Shown one piece after another: positions 23,888 to 31,028 of a DNA stretch of 44,202 nucleotides; positions within the stretch are counted from its first letter, which is position 1; every line of letters begins with the position of its first letter. Origin of the DNA: an uncultured Ruminococcus sp. Its GTDB lineage: Bacteria; Bacillota; Clostridia; Oscillospirales; Ruminococcaceae. Made by a program: the position numbers and the translations under genes. The stretch lies in NCBI GenBank assembly GCA_900545285.1, contig UQYK01000011.1, positions 1 through 44,202 on the forward strand, in the 5' to 3' direction. The notes beneath the pieces are model-generated. The model worked only from the letters and a program-made list of their open reading frames with translations, did no database searches and had not been told where the DNA came from.

Positions 23888-26158
23888 TTATTCTACATTT
23901 TTCAGTGCATCTGCAAGCGGAATCTTCTTTACACGCCGGGTCTGGAAGAACGCAATGACTGCGTAAGAAACAACGCCCAATACTGCCATTTTTATGAATA
24001 TGCTGGGCGCAGTGTAGTATGGCAGATAACCAGGGTATTCTTTAAAGAAATAGTTGCAGATGTGCCCAATCGCCCAGTTGGATACCGGAACGGTAATGAA
24101 CATAGAGAGAATAACAACAATTGCGGTCGGGACAATATAAATCTGATTGATTTCCCGGTTGCGGTATCCTAAGATTTTTGCCATGGAGATAGACTGCGCA
24201 TTCTTCTCAATAATAATTTTCGACAGCAGGTATACAATCATCATAAACATGATGATCCCGAATGCCAGGAAAATGGACATCATTTTGCCCATGGACAATT
24301 TTAACTGACGGGATGTTTTGGTAAGGTCATCTTCCGTGATTTCGGTTGCAATGTACATTTCATCAATGTCTGTGATTTTTTCATTGGAGAAGTAGCCGTT
24401 AAAGTAATCAGACGGATGATCAAATGCGGTATCAAACTGATCTATATTCATAAATACCGATAATGCAGCCGGATATTCGTAGATCTCCTTGACATGGAAT
24501 TCATATTCCTTGCTGCTGAATTCTTCTTTCAGCGTAATGGTATCCCCTACCTGAATATTATGTTTATTTGCATATGCATCTGAAATTGCAACTTCATCCT
24601 TGTCGTTTAAATGCAGGGAAACATAATGGCTGTCTTTTTCAATACCGTATACGGTGACTTCTTCTGATTTCAGCTTTCCTTCCAGTGTTTTCAGAGAAGC
24701 TGCCGCATATTTTTCAGCATCCGTTTCTGCTGTTTCCATGGGGGCTTTCAGTAAATACTGGTGATTTGCCAGCAGATTGGATGTGATGACATTCTGATAA
24801 TGATCCAGCATAGGTGTAAACATCATACCAAATAGAAGGATGGCGTTTGCGAAAAAGATGCCAATAAAAATGGTGATGTAATTCGGGATGTTCTGGAAAA
24901 TAACACGAATCCGGAACCGGTTCATAATGCCGATTTTGGTATTCAGGCGGAATGCCTTTTTCTTTGTTTTACGGCTCAGGTCGCGGCGAATGAATTTCAG
25001 CGGAGAAAGGCTTAATTTTCTCACCAGAATCAGGAAATTGATCACCAGCATAATGAGTAGCGGAACAACCGTTGTCCGGATAAATGCTTTGGAATTCCAG
25101 AGCGTAACATAAGTAGGTAAGCTATAGCTGCCATAATATGCACTAGCTGCAAAATCCTTTAAGAGTGTGTAGCCCAGAATATTTCCGGCAATGGCGGCAG
25201 CAAGTGTTACAAGAATCGGCATGGCCATATAGTGGCGTACCAGTTCGCTTTTTGTGTAGCCGGTTGCACGCAGGGTACCGATTACATTGGCTTCCTTTAC
25301 AATTGTATTGCTGGTAGTGATTGCAAAAATGAAAGCGATAATTACAACCACAATGTAAAGGAAAATATTGATAAAGGTTGTATCCCCTTTAATATCGTCT
25401 CCGGTAAAATGGATTGCCTGATTGGAATACTGCGGAATGTAGCTGGAAACAGCATTTGCATGGGCAGCGGCCTGTTCAGACAGTGTATCCATAAAATCAT
25501 CTGACAATTCTTTTGCTTCGTTATCATCCTTGGGACGCTCCTGATATTTCCAGGAATAGCTGTAGTGCAGTCCGCTTTCTCCCAGGGACTCGAAGCAGTC
25601 TGGTGTTACAATGGCAACACCGAATTTCATAGCATCGAACATCATATCAGAAGGATTGGAGAAAAGGGCACTGTAGTCAGAAAGTGCTACCAATCCGCTG
25701 ATGGTAAATTTATCGTTACCGACTGTGAGTGTATCACCAACTTTTAAATCATTGTTGTCGGCATACATGCGGTCGATTGCAATTTCATCCTGACTGGCCG
25801 GAAATTTGCCGTCCATGAGGCATTCCAGATCGACTTTATCTCGTTTTTGAAACATGCGAAGCGTGCTGTCTACTTTTTTGGTTTCATGTTCAATGTAAAA
25901 GTTTTCATAGATGGTGCGGTCAGCGGTTTCCAGATCGTCTAAAAGATCAGAATCGGCTTTTGCTGCCAACTCAAAATTACCGTCTTCAATCTGATAGGTT
26001 TCAAAGCTCTCATCATAGGCAGTAGACATGCTGCTTCCGGCAACATTCCAGCCGGAAACAATTGCGATTGTTCCCGTAATAAATAAGAAAATAATCAGAT
26101 ATTTTCCCAGTTCGCTCTTGAGTTCCCGAGGCAGACGCTTTATTAATGGATTTTTCAT
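23888..26158 (-). CDS. ABC exporter permease with two FtsX domains
   Basis: A 756-residue membrane protein. The start at 26158 is preferred because AAGGAGG lies six bases before it; an ATG at 26176 would overlap the ribosome site. A first helix (about 18-38) is followed by a large external domain (about 45-260), an FtsX bundle (about 265-400 with IGTLRATGYTKSELVRHYM), another large external part (about 430-620) and a second bundle ending in AKILGYRNREINQIY and QTRRVKKIPLADALKN. This two-bundle layout belongs to MacB/LolCDE-like and bacteriocin- or peptide-export permeases. It follows the ATPase gene by 11 bases and forms the transporter with it. Substrate unknown. Confidence 0.9.
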   Translation of the reverse strand: MKNPLIKRLPRELKSELGKYLIIFLFITGTIAIVSGWNVAGSSMSTAYDESFETYQIEDGNFELAAKADSDLLDDLETADRTIYENFYIEHETKKVDSTLRMFQKRDKVDLECLMDGKFPASQDEIAIDRMYADNNDLKVGDTLTVGNDKFTISGLVALSDYSALFSNPSDMMFDAMKFGVAIVTPDCFESLGESGLHYSYSWKYQERPKDDNEAKELSDDFMDTLSEQAAAHANAVSSYIPQYSNQAIHFTGDDIKGDTTFINIFLYIVVVIIAFIFAITTSNTIVKEANVIGTLRATGYTKSELVRHYMAMPILVTLAAAIAGNILGYTLLKDFAASAYYGSYSLPTYVTLWNSKAFIRTTVVPLLIMLVINFLILVRKLSLSPLKFIRRDLSRKTKKKAFRLNTKIGIMNRFRIRVIFQNIPNYITIFIGIFFANAILLFGMMFTPMLDHYQNVITSNLLANHQYLLKAPMETAETDAEKYAAASLKTLEGKLKSEEVTVYGIEKDSHYVSLHLNDKDEVAISDAYANKHNIQVGDTITLKEEFSSKEYEFHVKEIYEYPAALSVFMNIDQFDTAFDHPSDYFNGYFSNEKITDIDEMYIATEITEDDLTKTSRQLKLSMGKMMSIFLAFGIIMFMMIVYLLSKIIIEKNAQSISMAKILGYRNREINQIYIVPTAIVVILSMFITVPVSNWAIGHICNYFFKEYPGYLPYYTAPSIFIKMAVLGVVSYAVIAFFQTRRVKKIPLADALKNVE

Positions 26159-26169
26159 CATCTGCCTCC

Positions 26170-26868
26170 TTACCATTCCAGATCTTCTGCGGCAATTTTC
26201 TTCTCGTTCGTGTAGTTCTTACGGATCATGCCGTCACGGAGCTGGATTACACGGTCTGCCATATACTTAATGGCGTCATTGTGTGTTACCATTACAACGG
26301 TATTGCCGTATTGCTGATTCAGGTCACTGATGAGCTTTAAAATTTCCTTGGAAGTGTGGTAATCCAGTGCACCGGTTGGCTCATCGCATAACAAAATATC
26401 CGGATTCTTGACAATGGCACGTCCAATGGCAGTACGCTGCTGCTGACCGCCGGACAACTGATTCGGAAGCTTGTGGCGGTGCTCATATAAACCCAAAGTT
26501 TTCAGGAGGGTGTCCACATCTAATGGATTGTCACTAAGGTAAGCACCGACTTCAATATTTTCTTTAATATTCAGGTTGGGAATCAGATTGTACATCTGGA
26601 AAATGTAGCCCAGGTGCTTCCGGCGGTACAGGGTCAGTGTCTTTTCGTTCATATCCGCAGTTTTTTCGCCGCCGATAGAAATATAGCCGCTGTCTGCGTT
26701 GTCAATACCGCCGATGATGTTTAACAGCGTGGATTTACCGGAGCCAGACGGTCCCAGCAGAACGCAGATCTCCCCTTTTTCAATTTGAGCGTCAATTCCT
26801 TTCAGAACTTCGATCCTGCTCTCCCCTTCACCAAAATGTTTTTTGATCCCACTAATTTCTAAGAACAT
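26170..26868 (-). CDS. ABC exporter ATP-binding protein
   Basis: A 232-residue ATPase of the LolD/MacB class. Walker A GPSGSGKST lies at 39-47, the Q-loop in FQMYNLIPNL, signature LSGGQQQRTAIGRA, Walker B ILLCDEPTGALD and the switch His in MVTHND. It energises the permease encoded directly downstream. The start has AAGGGAG upstream. The 16-bp palindrome 35 bases ahead of the start is also found, doubled, at the DUF3793/flavodoxin promoter, which suggests shared control by a metal- or redox-responsive regulator not encoded here. Confidence 0.95.
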   Translation of the reverse strand: MFLEISGIKKHFGEGESRIEVLKGIDAQIEKGEICVLLGPSGSGKSTLLNIIGGIDNADSGYISIGGEKTADMNEKTLTLYRRKHLGYIFQMYNLIPNLNIKENIEVGAYLSDNPLDVDTLLKTLGLYEHRHKLPNQLSGGQQQRTAIGRAIVKNPDILLCDEPTGALDYHTSKEILKLISDLNQQYGNTVVMVTHNDAIKYMADRVIQLRDGMIRKNYTNEKKIAAEDLEW

Positions 26869-26902
26869 AATTTCTCCCTTTCGTCATATTGAATAAATTA
26901 AA

Positions 26903-26918
26903 GTTAGATAAAACTAAC
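26903..26918. promoter_or_regulatory. Palindromic operator GTTAG-N6-CTAAC (ABC exporter)
   Basis: GTTAGATAAAACTAAC stands 35 bases before the ABC ATPase start. A possible minus-strand promoter, TTTACA (26929-26924), 17 bases, TAACTT (26906-26901), overlaps it, though the -10 is poor. The first eleven bases of this site and its spacer recur exactly at 30814. Confidence 0.6.
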
Positions 26919-26925
26919 TGATGTG

Positions 26926-26961
26926 TAAAAATTGATAGGACATTTTCCGTCCTATCAATTT
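26926..26961 (-). terminator. Terminator after the P1B-ATPase gene
   Basis: A perfect 13-base stem (26961-26949 with 26941-26929, around AATTGATAGGAC and its complement) with a 7-base loop ends in TTTTT on the minus strand. Confidence 0.88.
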
Positions 26962-26999
26962 CCGAGTGTAATGTTTTTCTCGAATAAAACCGTGTAAAT

Positions 27000-29102
27000 T
27001 TATGCACGCTGCTGTTCTTCTTTTCTCTGATCCATCAGCGGAGTCATGCTTTTAGCACAAATCATCATTGTAGATGCGTTATGCAGAAAAGCAGAGGCAG
27101 ACGGAGACAAAAATCCGCATAAGCCGGAAAGCAGCAGTGCAGAATTAAACGCAATGATAAAGCGATAATTGCGGTTGATACGATGCATCAGTCGTTCACT
27201 CAGTGCGCGGAGTGTTGCGAGTTCCGTCAGGCTTGCACCGCGAAGAGTAATATCCGCAGCTTCCTGTGCGATATCAGATGCATCACTCATAGCTACAGAT
27301 ACATTGGCTGCGGCGAGCGCCGGGGCATCATTGATGCCGTCCCCTACCATAATCACGTGCTTTCCTTCGGCTTTCAGACGTTCTACATAGCTGTGCTTGT
27401 CTTCCGGCAGAACCTGCGCGCAATATGTGGTAATGCCCAGCTTTTCAGCAGTCACCTTTGCGGCTCTTTCACTGTCACCAGTGAGCATGACAATATTTTG
27501 AATGCCGGCAGCTTTCAGCAGCTCTACCGCCTCTTTTGCTTCCGCACGCGGCGGATCCGAGATGCAAAGTGCACCTGTCAGCTGTTTTCCAACAGCAAGG
27601 TATACAACAGAGCATGCACCGGCCTTTTCATTGATTTCAGCCTGCTGTTCCGGCGTAATGACAATGCCCTCATCTTCGGAAACAAAGTGCTTGCTGCCAA
27701 TAATAGCGCGTTCGCCATGCAGTATGGTCGCAATTCCGTGCGCAACGATATACTGCACATCAGCGTGTTCCTCTTCATGAAACAGATTCTTATCAGATGC
27801 ACCCTTTACAATGGCACGGGCAACACTGTGCGGGAAATGCTCTTCCAGGCACGCTGCAATTTTCAGCACTTCTTCTTCGGAACGTGTTTCATCAAAGGAA
27901 ATCACACGCTCCAGAACTGGCTGCGCATTGGTTAGCGTTCCGGTTTTATCAAAGACAATGGTGTCTGCCTGTGCAAATGCTTCCAGATACTTTCCGCCCT
28001 TCACGGTAATATCTGCATCCGATGCTTCCCGAATGGCTGAAATCACTGCTATCGGCGTAGAAAGCTTGATGGCACAGGAATAGTCTACCATAAGAATGGA
28101 AACAGCCTTTGTGATATTCCGTGTCAGAAGCAGTGTCAGGCCGAATCCAAGGAAGCTGAACGGAACAATGCGATCTGCCAGGCGCTCTGCCTTGCTCTGC
28201 ACACCAGCCTTTAGATTCTCAGAATGATCAATCAGTTCAATGATTTTTTGCAGCTTGGTATCACTGCTCATTGCTCTGACGCGAATGACGATGGAACCCT
28301 CATCAATGACAGTGCCGGCGAATACAGAAGCATCCTTGGATTTCATCACGCTCAGCGGTTCTCCGGTCATAGAGGACTCGTTAATTGTCGCTTCCCCGTC
28401 TGTGATGGTTCCGTCTACCGGGATGATGCTACCGGTGCGAACCCGGATTTCATCTCCGATTTTCAGCTGCTTCATGGAAACCAGAACGTCTCCATCTTCT
28501 GTGACGCGCCAAACCTGATTTGCCTTAATTGCAAGACTGTCTGTTAATGCAGCTCTTGTCCTTGCCCGGGTGTAATCCTCTAGGAGAGACGAAATCGAGA
28601 GCATAAACATAATGGTTCCTGCGGTTTTGTAATTCTTCTGAATCAGGCAAGCTGTAACAGAAGCGCCGTCCAGAACATCGACATTCAGATGACCTTGTCC
28701 CAGTGCATCAACAGCGCGCCACAAGTACCGTATGCCTTTGAAAAAGACAATACAGTTGCCGATGGGTGTTGGAAGAAGCGCCTTGCATAAAAAGTGCTTT
28801 GCCACCAGTTTGACAAGATCCTTTTTGAAATCAGTATCGATTTGCTCCGTACCGGAAGATTCCGGAATCGGTGTCAGCTTTCTGGGATTCAGGCCTGCAA
28901 TTATCTGTACAATATCACTGCGGTGTCCCTTTTGGTAGTACACCAGAATACCGCCGTTTTCGGAGTGTACTTCTGCTTCAGAAGCAAAGGCACAGTCCAG
29001 CACAGCTTTTTGCACGGCTGATTCTAATTCTTTTTCAAATGCATATGCGCCGCATCGAAAACGAATTCTCCCCGGCTTATCGTATACAATTTTGAATTTC
29101 AT
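27000..29102 (-). CDS. Heavy-metal P1B-type ATPase (CtpC-like)
   Basis: A 700-residue metal-translocating P-type ATPase. An N-terminal HMA-like domain without a CxxC motif (about 1-80) precedes the transmembrane helices. The actuator domain has TGEPL (246-250), the phosphorylation site is Asp385 in DKTGTLT, and the hinge is GDGINDAPAL. The metal-selecting helix carries SCAIK (342-346) instead of the CPC of Cu/Zn/Cd pumps or SPC of Co/Fe pumps, and the usual HP pair near 425 is HS. Absence of CPC suggests an ion other than Cu, such as Mn, Zn or Fe, probably exported. The start overlaps the stop of the small membrane protein gene as TAATG, so both are made together. Confidence 0.9.
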   Translation of the reverse strand: MKFKIVYDKPGRIRFRCGAYAFEKELESAVQKAVLDCAFASEAEVHSENGGILVYYQKGHRSDIVQIIAGLNPRKLTPIPESSGTEQIDTDFKKDLVKLVAKHFLCKALLPTPIGNCIVFFKGIRYLWRAVDALGQGHLNVDVLDGASVTACLIQKNYKTAGTIMFMLSISSLLEDYTRARTRAALTDSLAIKANQVWRVTEDGDVLVSMKQLKIGDEIRVRTGSIIPVDGTITDGEATINESSMTGEPLSVMKSKDASVFAGTVIDEGSIVIRVRAMSSDTKLQKIIELIDHSENLKAGVQSKAERLADRIVPFSFLGFGLTLLLTRNITKAVSILMVDYSCAIKLSTPIAVISAIREASDADITVKGGKYLEAFAQADTIVFDKTGTLTNAQPVLERVISFDETRSEEEVLKIAACLEEHFPHSVARAIVKGASDKNLFHEEEHADVQYIVAHGIATILHGERAIIGSKHFVSEDEGIVITPEQQAEINEKAGACSVVYLAVGKQLTGALCISDPPRAEAKEAVELLKAAGIQNIVMLTGDSERAAKVTAEKLGITTYCAQVLPEDKHSYVERLKAEGKHVIMVGDGINDAPALAAANVSVAMSDASDIAQEAADITLRGASLTELATLRALSERLMHRINRNYRFIIAFNSALLLSGLCGFLSPSASAFLHNASTMMICAKSMTPLMDQRKEEQQRA

Positions 29103-29353
29103 TATTCACACACTTCGGTTTCTGCTTCTTTGAGACCGGCTTCTTCCTTTGCATCGCAGCAAATGTCAGCAGCTTCGTCTTTCATGTTCTGGAAGACTTC
29201 CTTTGCGTCATTCTGCATCTTCATGCCCTTTGCAAGGCCAGTTACAGCAATCTGACGAGTGGTCTTAGCTTTCAAAATCTTCTTTCCGATGATTACAGCA
29301 GCAGCGCCGCCCACTACATACCACAACTTTTCATTTTTAAAACATTTCAGCAT
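29102..29353 (-). CDS. Small membrane protein partner of the P1B-ATPase (DUF6110/PacL-like)
   Basis: An 83-residue protein with one N-terminal helix (about 11-30, YVVGGAAAVIIGKKIL) followed by a soluble tail of charged, amphipathic character (AKGMKMQNDAKEVFQNMKDEAADIC). The tail holds two adjacent cysteines (CC at about 65-66) and a penultimate Cys-Glu. Family resemblance is to DUF6110, and the layout matches the small proteins beside mycobacterial P1B-ATPases (PacL, DUF1490), which act as metal-binding chaperones for the pump. The PacL C-terminal His/Asp motif is not present; cysteines could replace it. Translation is coupled to the ATPase. The promoter upstream is a perfect consensus. Confidence 0.75.
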   Translation of the reverse strand: MLKCFKNEKLWYVVGGAAAVIIGKKILKAKTTRQIAVTGLAKGMKMQNDAKEVFQNMKDEAADICCDAKEEAGLKEAETEVCE

Positions 29354-29380
29354 AAAGAAACAACTCCTTTGAAGATTTAA

Positions 29381-29490
29381 CAGGAACGTTCATTAGAATT
29401 CGCGAAAGCATCCCATAAACGGGACATAATACCACTTTTTGTCCGGTTCCTGACTTTCCTTATTATACGCCTGTTTCGGCAAAATGTCAA
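29381..29490 (-). promoter_or_regulatory. Consensus promoter and closed leader of the DUF6110/P1B operon
   Basis: Minus strand: TTGACA (29490-29485), 17-base spacer, TATAAT (29467-29462), a perfect sigma-A promoter. The leader is closed by GTTCCTG and CAGGAAC (plus-strand positions 29446-29452 and 29381-29387). Inside it, GGAC/GTCC (29422-29425 with 29441-29444) and TCCC/GGGA (29411-29414 with 29421-29424) share bases and cannot form together, as in a two-state switch. Confidence 0.6.
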
Positions 29491-29521
29491 CCAGATTTCC
29501 CAAAAAGTTATATTTATGTAT

Positions 29522-29537
29522 TTTAATTAAAGCTAAC
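29522..29537. promoter_or_regulatory. Degenerate copy of the GTTAG-N6-CTAAC palindrome
   Basis: TTTAATTAAAGCTAAC has an intact right half (CTAAC) and a left half with three of five bases. It lies about 32 bases upstream of the -35 of the DUF6110/P1B promoter, too far for simple repression, so the call is weak. Confidence 0.25.
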
Positions 29538-29554
29538 TCGAACTTTTTTTATTT

Positions 29555-29600
29555 TTAAAAAAAGCGCCTGAATTCAAACTGAACCAGGCGACTTTCTTTT
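29555..29600 (-). terminator. Terminator after flavodoxin
   Basis: CGCCTG (29590-29585 read on the minus strand) pairs with CAGGCG (29570-29565), with an inner TTC/GAA stem, and a run of seven T follows. T-rich sequence also flanks the other side. Confidence 0.87.
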
Positions 29601-29672
29601 TTTTATTTCACCAGAAAATTACATGAAATTCTCCGGCTCAATACACGTACAGAAACATGGAAACAGAATGCG

Positions 29673-30080
29673 TTATTTTGTCAAAGCTTCACCAAGAGCC
29701 TTGCATTTTTCCAGATCTTCATCAGACGGAGCTTCATTTACAATCAGACCTTCGTCGTTGAGCAATACTGCGCCGTCATTCTTAACGCGCTCTTCCCAAT
29801 TGCGCATCCATTCGCCATCGCCCCAGCCGTAGGAACCGAACAGTGCAATGGTCTTTCCACTCAATGCGCCTTCAATTGCGGTGAAAAACGGTTCGAATTC
29901 GGATTCTTCCAATACCTCGTCTCCCATTGCAGAGCATCCGAAGGCGATTCTGTCATAATCTGCAATGTCTCCGCTGAAGTCAGATACGCTGTACAGTTCA
30001 GCGCCGGCTGCTTCGGCAATTGCGTTTGCCATCTGTTCTGTGTTGCCTGTACCACTCCAATAAATTACTGCTGTTTTCAT
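29673..30080 (-). CDS. Flavodoxin
   Basis: A 135-residue FMN-binding electron carrier, the usual stand-in for ferredoxin when iron is scarce. The start at 30080 has GAGGAGG upstream and gives the normal N terminus MKTAVIYWSGTGNTEQMA, in which SGTGNTE is the phosphate-binding loop. FGSYGWGDGEWM contributes the flavin-stacking Trp/Tyr. Length is typical of short-chain flavodoxins. It follows the DUF3793 gene by 14 bases and shares its promoter and paired operators, so metal or iron control is likely. Confidence 0.96.
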   Translation of the reverse strand: MKTAVIYWSGTGNTEQMANAIAEAAGAELYSVSDFSGDIADYDRIAFGCSAMGDEVLEESEFEPFFTAIEGALSGKTIALFGSYGWGDGEWMRNWEERVKNDGAVLLNDEGLIVNEAPSDEDLEKCKALGEALTK

Positions 30081-30094
30081 GTTTGATTTCCTCC

Positions 30095-30667
30095 TCAAGA
30101 AATTCTCAGTGCCTGATAGATATCATAGCCCTGATTTAATTTATTGCACAGAAAATTTCTGCACTTATCATAAGTTTGAAACGTCCGGGCGGCTTTTTCC
30201 GCATTGGAATATACCTTCCAGTATCCGCATAACTGATAATTTTCGCCGCGGTTTTGGATAAATCCAATGACATCTTCTGGCGGATAGCCTAAGAATACGC
30301 CGATTTCATGTGGAAATCCCGGATTCTCCTGAATTCGCTCTGCCAGCTTTTTCAGTTTTTCTTCCGTTCTGGCGGTATTTTTATACCCATAGGCTTCTAA
30401 AATCCGGCAGACTTCATCACATTTTAGCTGCTGTTCCAAGGCGGAGGCATTATATAATAAAATTAGTGCCCGGCTTTTACATGCGCAGAGCACATGCAGG
30501 CGCAGTCCCTTTTTTGCTGCTTTCGTGTTGAAATTGCGGATGTGTTCCGGGAGATTGAATTCATTTTTCCCAATGGAAATGAGATTGGCACATTTGATTC
30601 CCAATAAAGAAGGTGCTGAGAAATAAGCTAATTTTTTTTCAAATCGAGCACATTCTGCGGCTGACAT
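30095..30667 (-). CDS. DUF3793 family protein
   Basis: A 190-residue soluble protein of the DUF3793 family, judged from the segment HEIGVFLGYPPEDVIGFI (about 127-144) and the Cys-rich middle (LHVLCACKSRALILLYN). There are eight cysteines in all, spread along the chain. Its function is unknown. In Firmicutes this family is commonly found next to flavodoxin and iron-related genes, and here it is directly upstream of flavodoxin in an operon with two palindromic operators just downstream of the promoter. A role in iron or redox homeostasis is inferred from context only. Confidence 0.8.
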   Translation of the reverse strand: MSAAECARFEKKLAYFSAPSLLGIKCANLISIGKNEFNLPEHIRNFNTKAAKKGLRLHVLCACKSRALILLYNASALEQQLKCDEVCRILEAYGYKNTARTEEKLKKLAERIQENPGFPHEIGVFLGYPPEDVIGFIQNRGENYQLCGYWKVYSNAEKAARTFQTYDKCRNFLCNKLNQGYDIYQALRIS

Positions 30668-30742
30668 AAATTGTGTCCCCTCCTTATTCTCGAAAATCCA
30701 GTTGTACTGATGTTATATGCGATTAGGATATACTAACCTCCA

Positions 30743-30803
30743 GGAAGAAAAAATAGGATTTTCCATTCTCAATATTACCAAGAAGGAAAATCTCAGAAAT
30801 CCT
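30743..30803 (-). promoter_or_regulatory. Terminator-like hairpin in the DUF3793 leader
   Basis: On the minus strand GATTTTCC (30792-30785) pairs with GGAAAATC (30764-30757), followed by TATTTTTTC, which looks like an intrinsic terminator inside the leader. AGGATTT/AAATCCT (30803-30797 with 30761-30755) forms an alternative stem using the same 3' arm. Possible attenuator. Confidence 0.4.
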
Positions 30804-30813
30804 TCCTTACGCA

Positions 30814-30848
30814 GTTAGATAAAACTAATGATGTTAGTGTGGTCTAAC
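30814..30848. promoter_or_regulatory. Tandem palindromic operators of the DUF3793/flavodoxin operon
   Basis: Two 16-base sites, GTTAGATAAAACTAAT (30814-30829) and GTTAGTGTGGTCTAAC (30833-30848), both follow GTTAG-N6-CTAA(C/T). Centres are 19 bases apart. They start about five bases past the expected transcription start, a normal place for a repressor. Confidence 0.65.
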
Positions 30849-30859
30849 TCACGTCATTT

Positions 30860-30888
30860 ATTCTAACACAACTCCCATGCTTTGTCAA
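30860..30888 (-). promoter_or_regulatory. Sigma-A promoter of the DUF3793/flavodoxin operon
   Basis: Minus strand: -35 TTGACA (30888-30883), 17-base spacer, -10 TAGAAT (30865-30860). Strong promoter held down, presumably, by the operators just downstream. Confidence 0.85.
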
Positions 30889-30974
30889 GTACTTTTTTCA
30901 ATTTTTTCTATGAAAAAAGGAGATTGACAAAATGTGCAGTCATTTCGTCAAAGAGCCGTTAAAAGCGCTGTTTA

Positions 30975-31020
30975 TAAAAAAATCGTATTGCGGCACGCTT
31001 TTTTGCGGACGCAATACGAT
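30975..31020 (-). terminator. Terminator after the MFS gene
   Basis: ATCGTATTGCG pairs with CGCAATACGAT (31020-31010 with 30992-30982), followed on the minus strand by seven T residues. The rest of the gap 30889-30974 shows nothing I recognise. Confidence 0.92.
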
Positions 31021-31028
31021 AGATCATG

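Noticed and set aside
30668..30790. T-box leader upstream of the DUF3793 gene
   Set aside because: No TGG-N-ACC bulge or specifier-loop features, and the gene is not amino-acid related.
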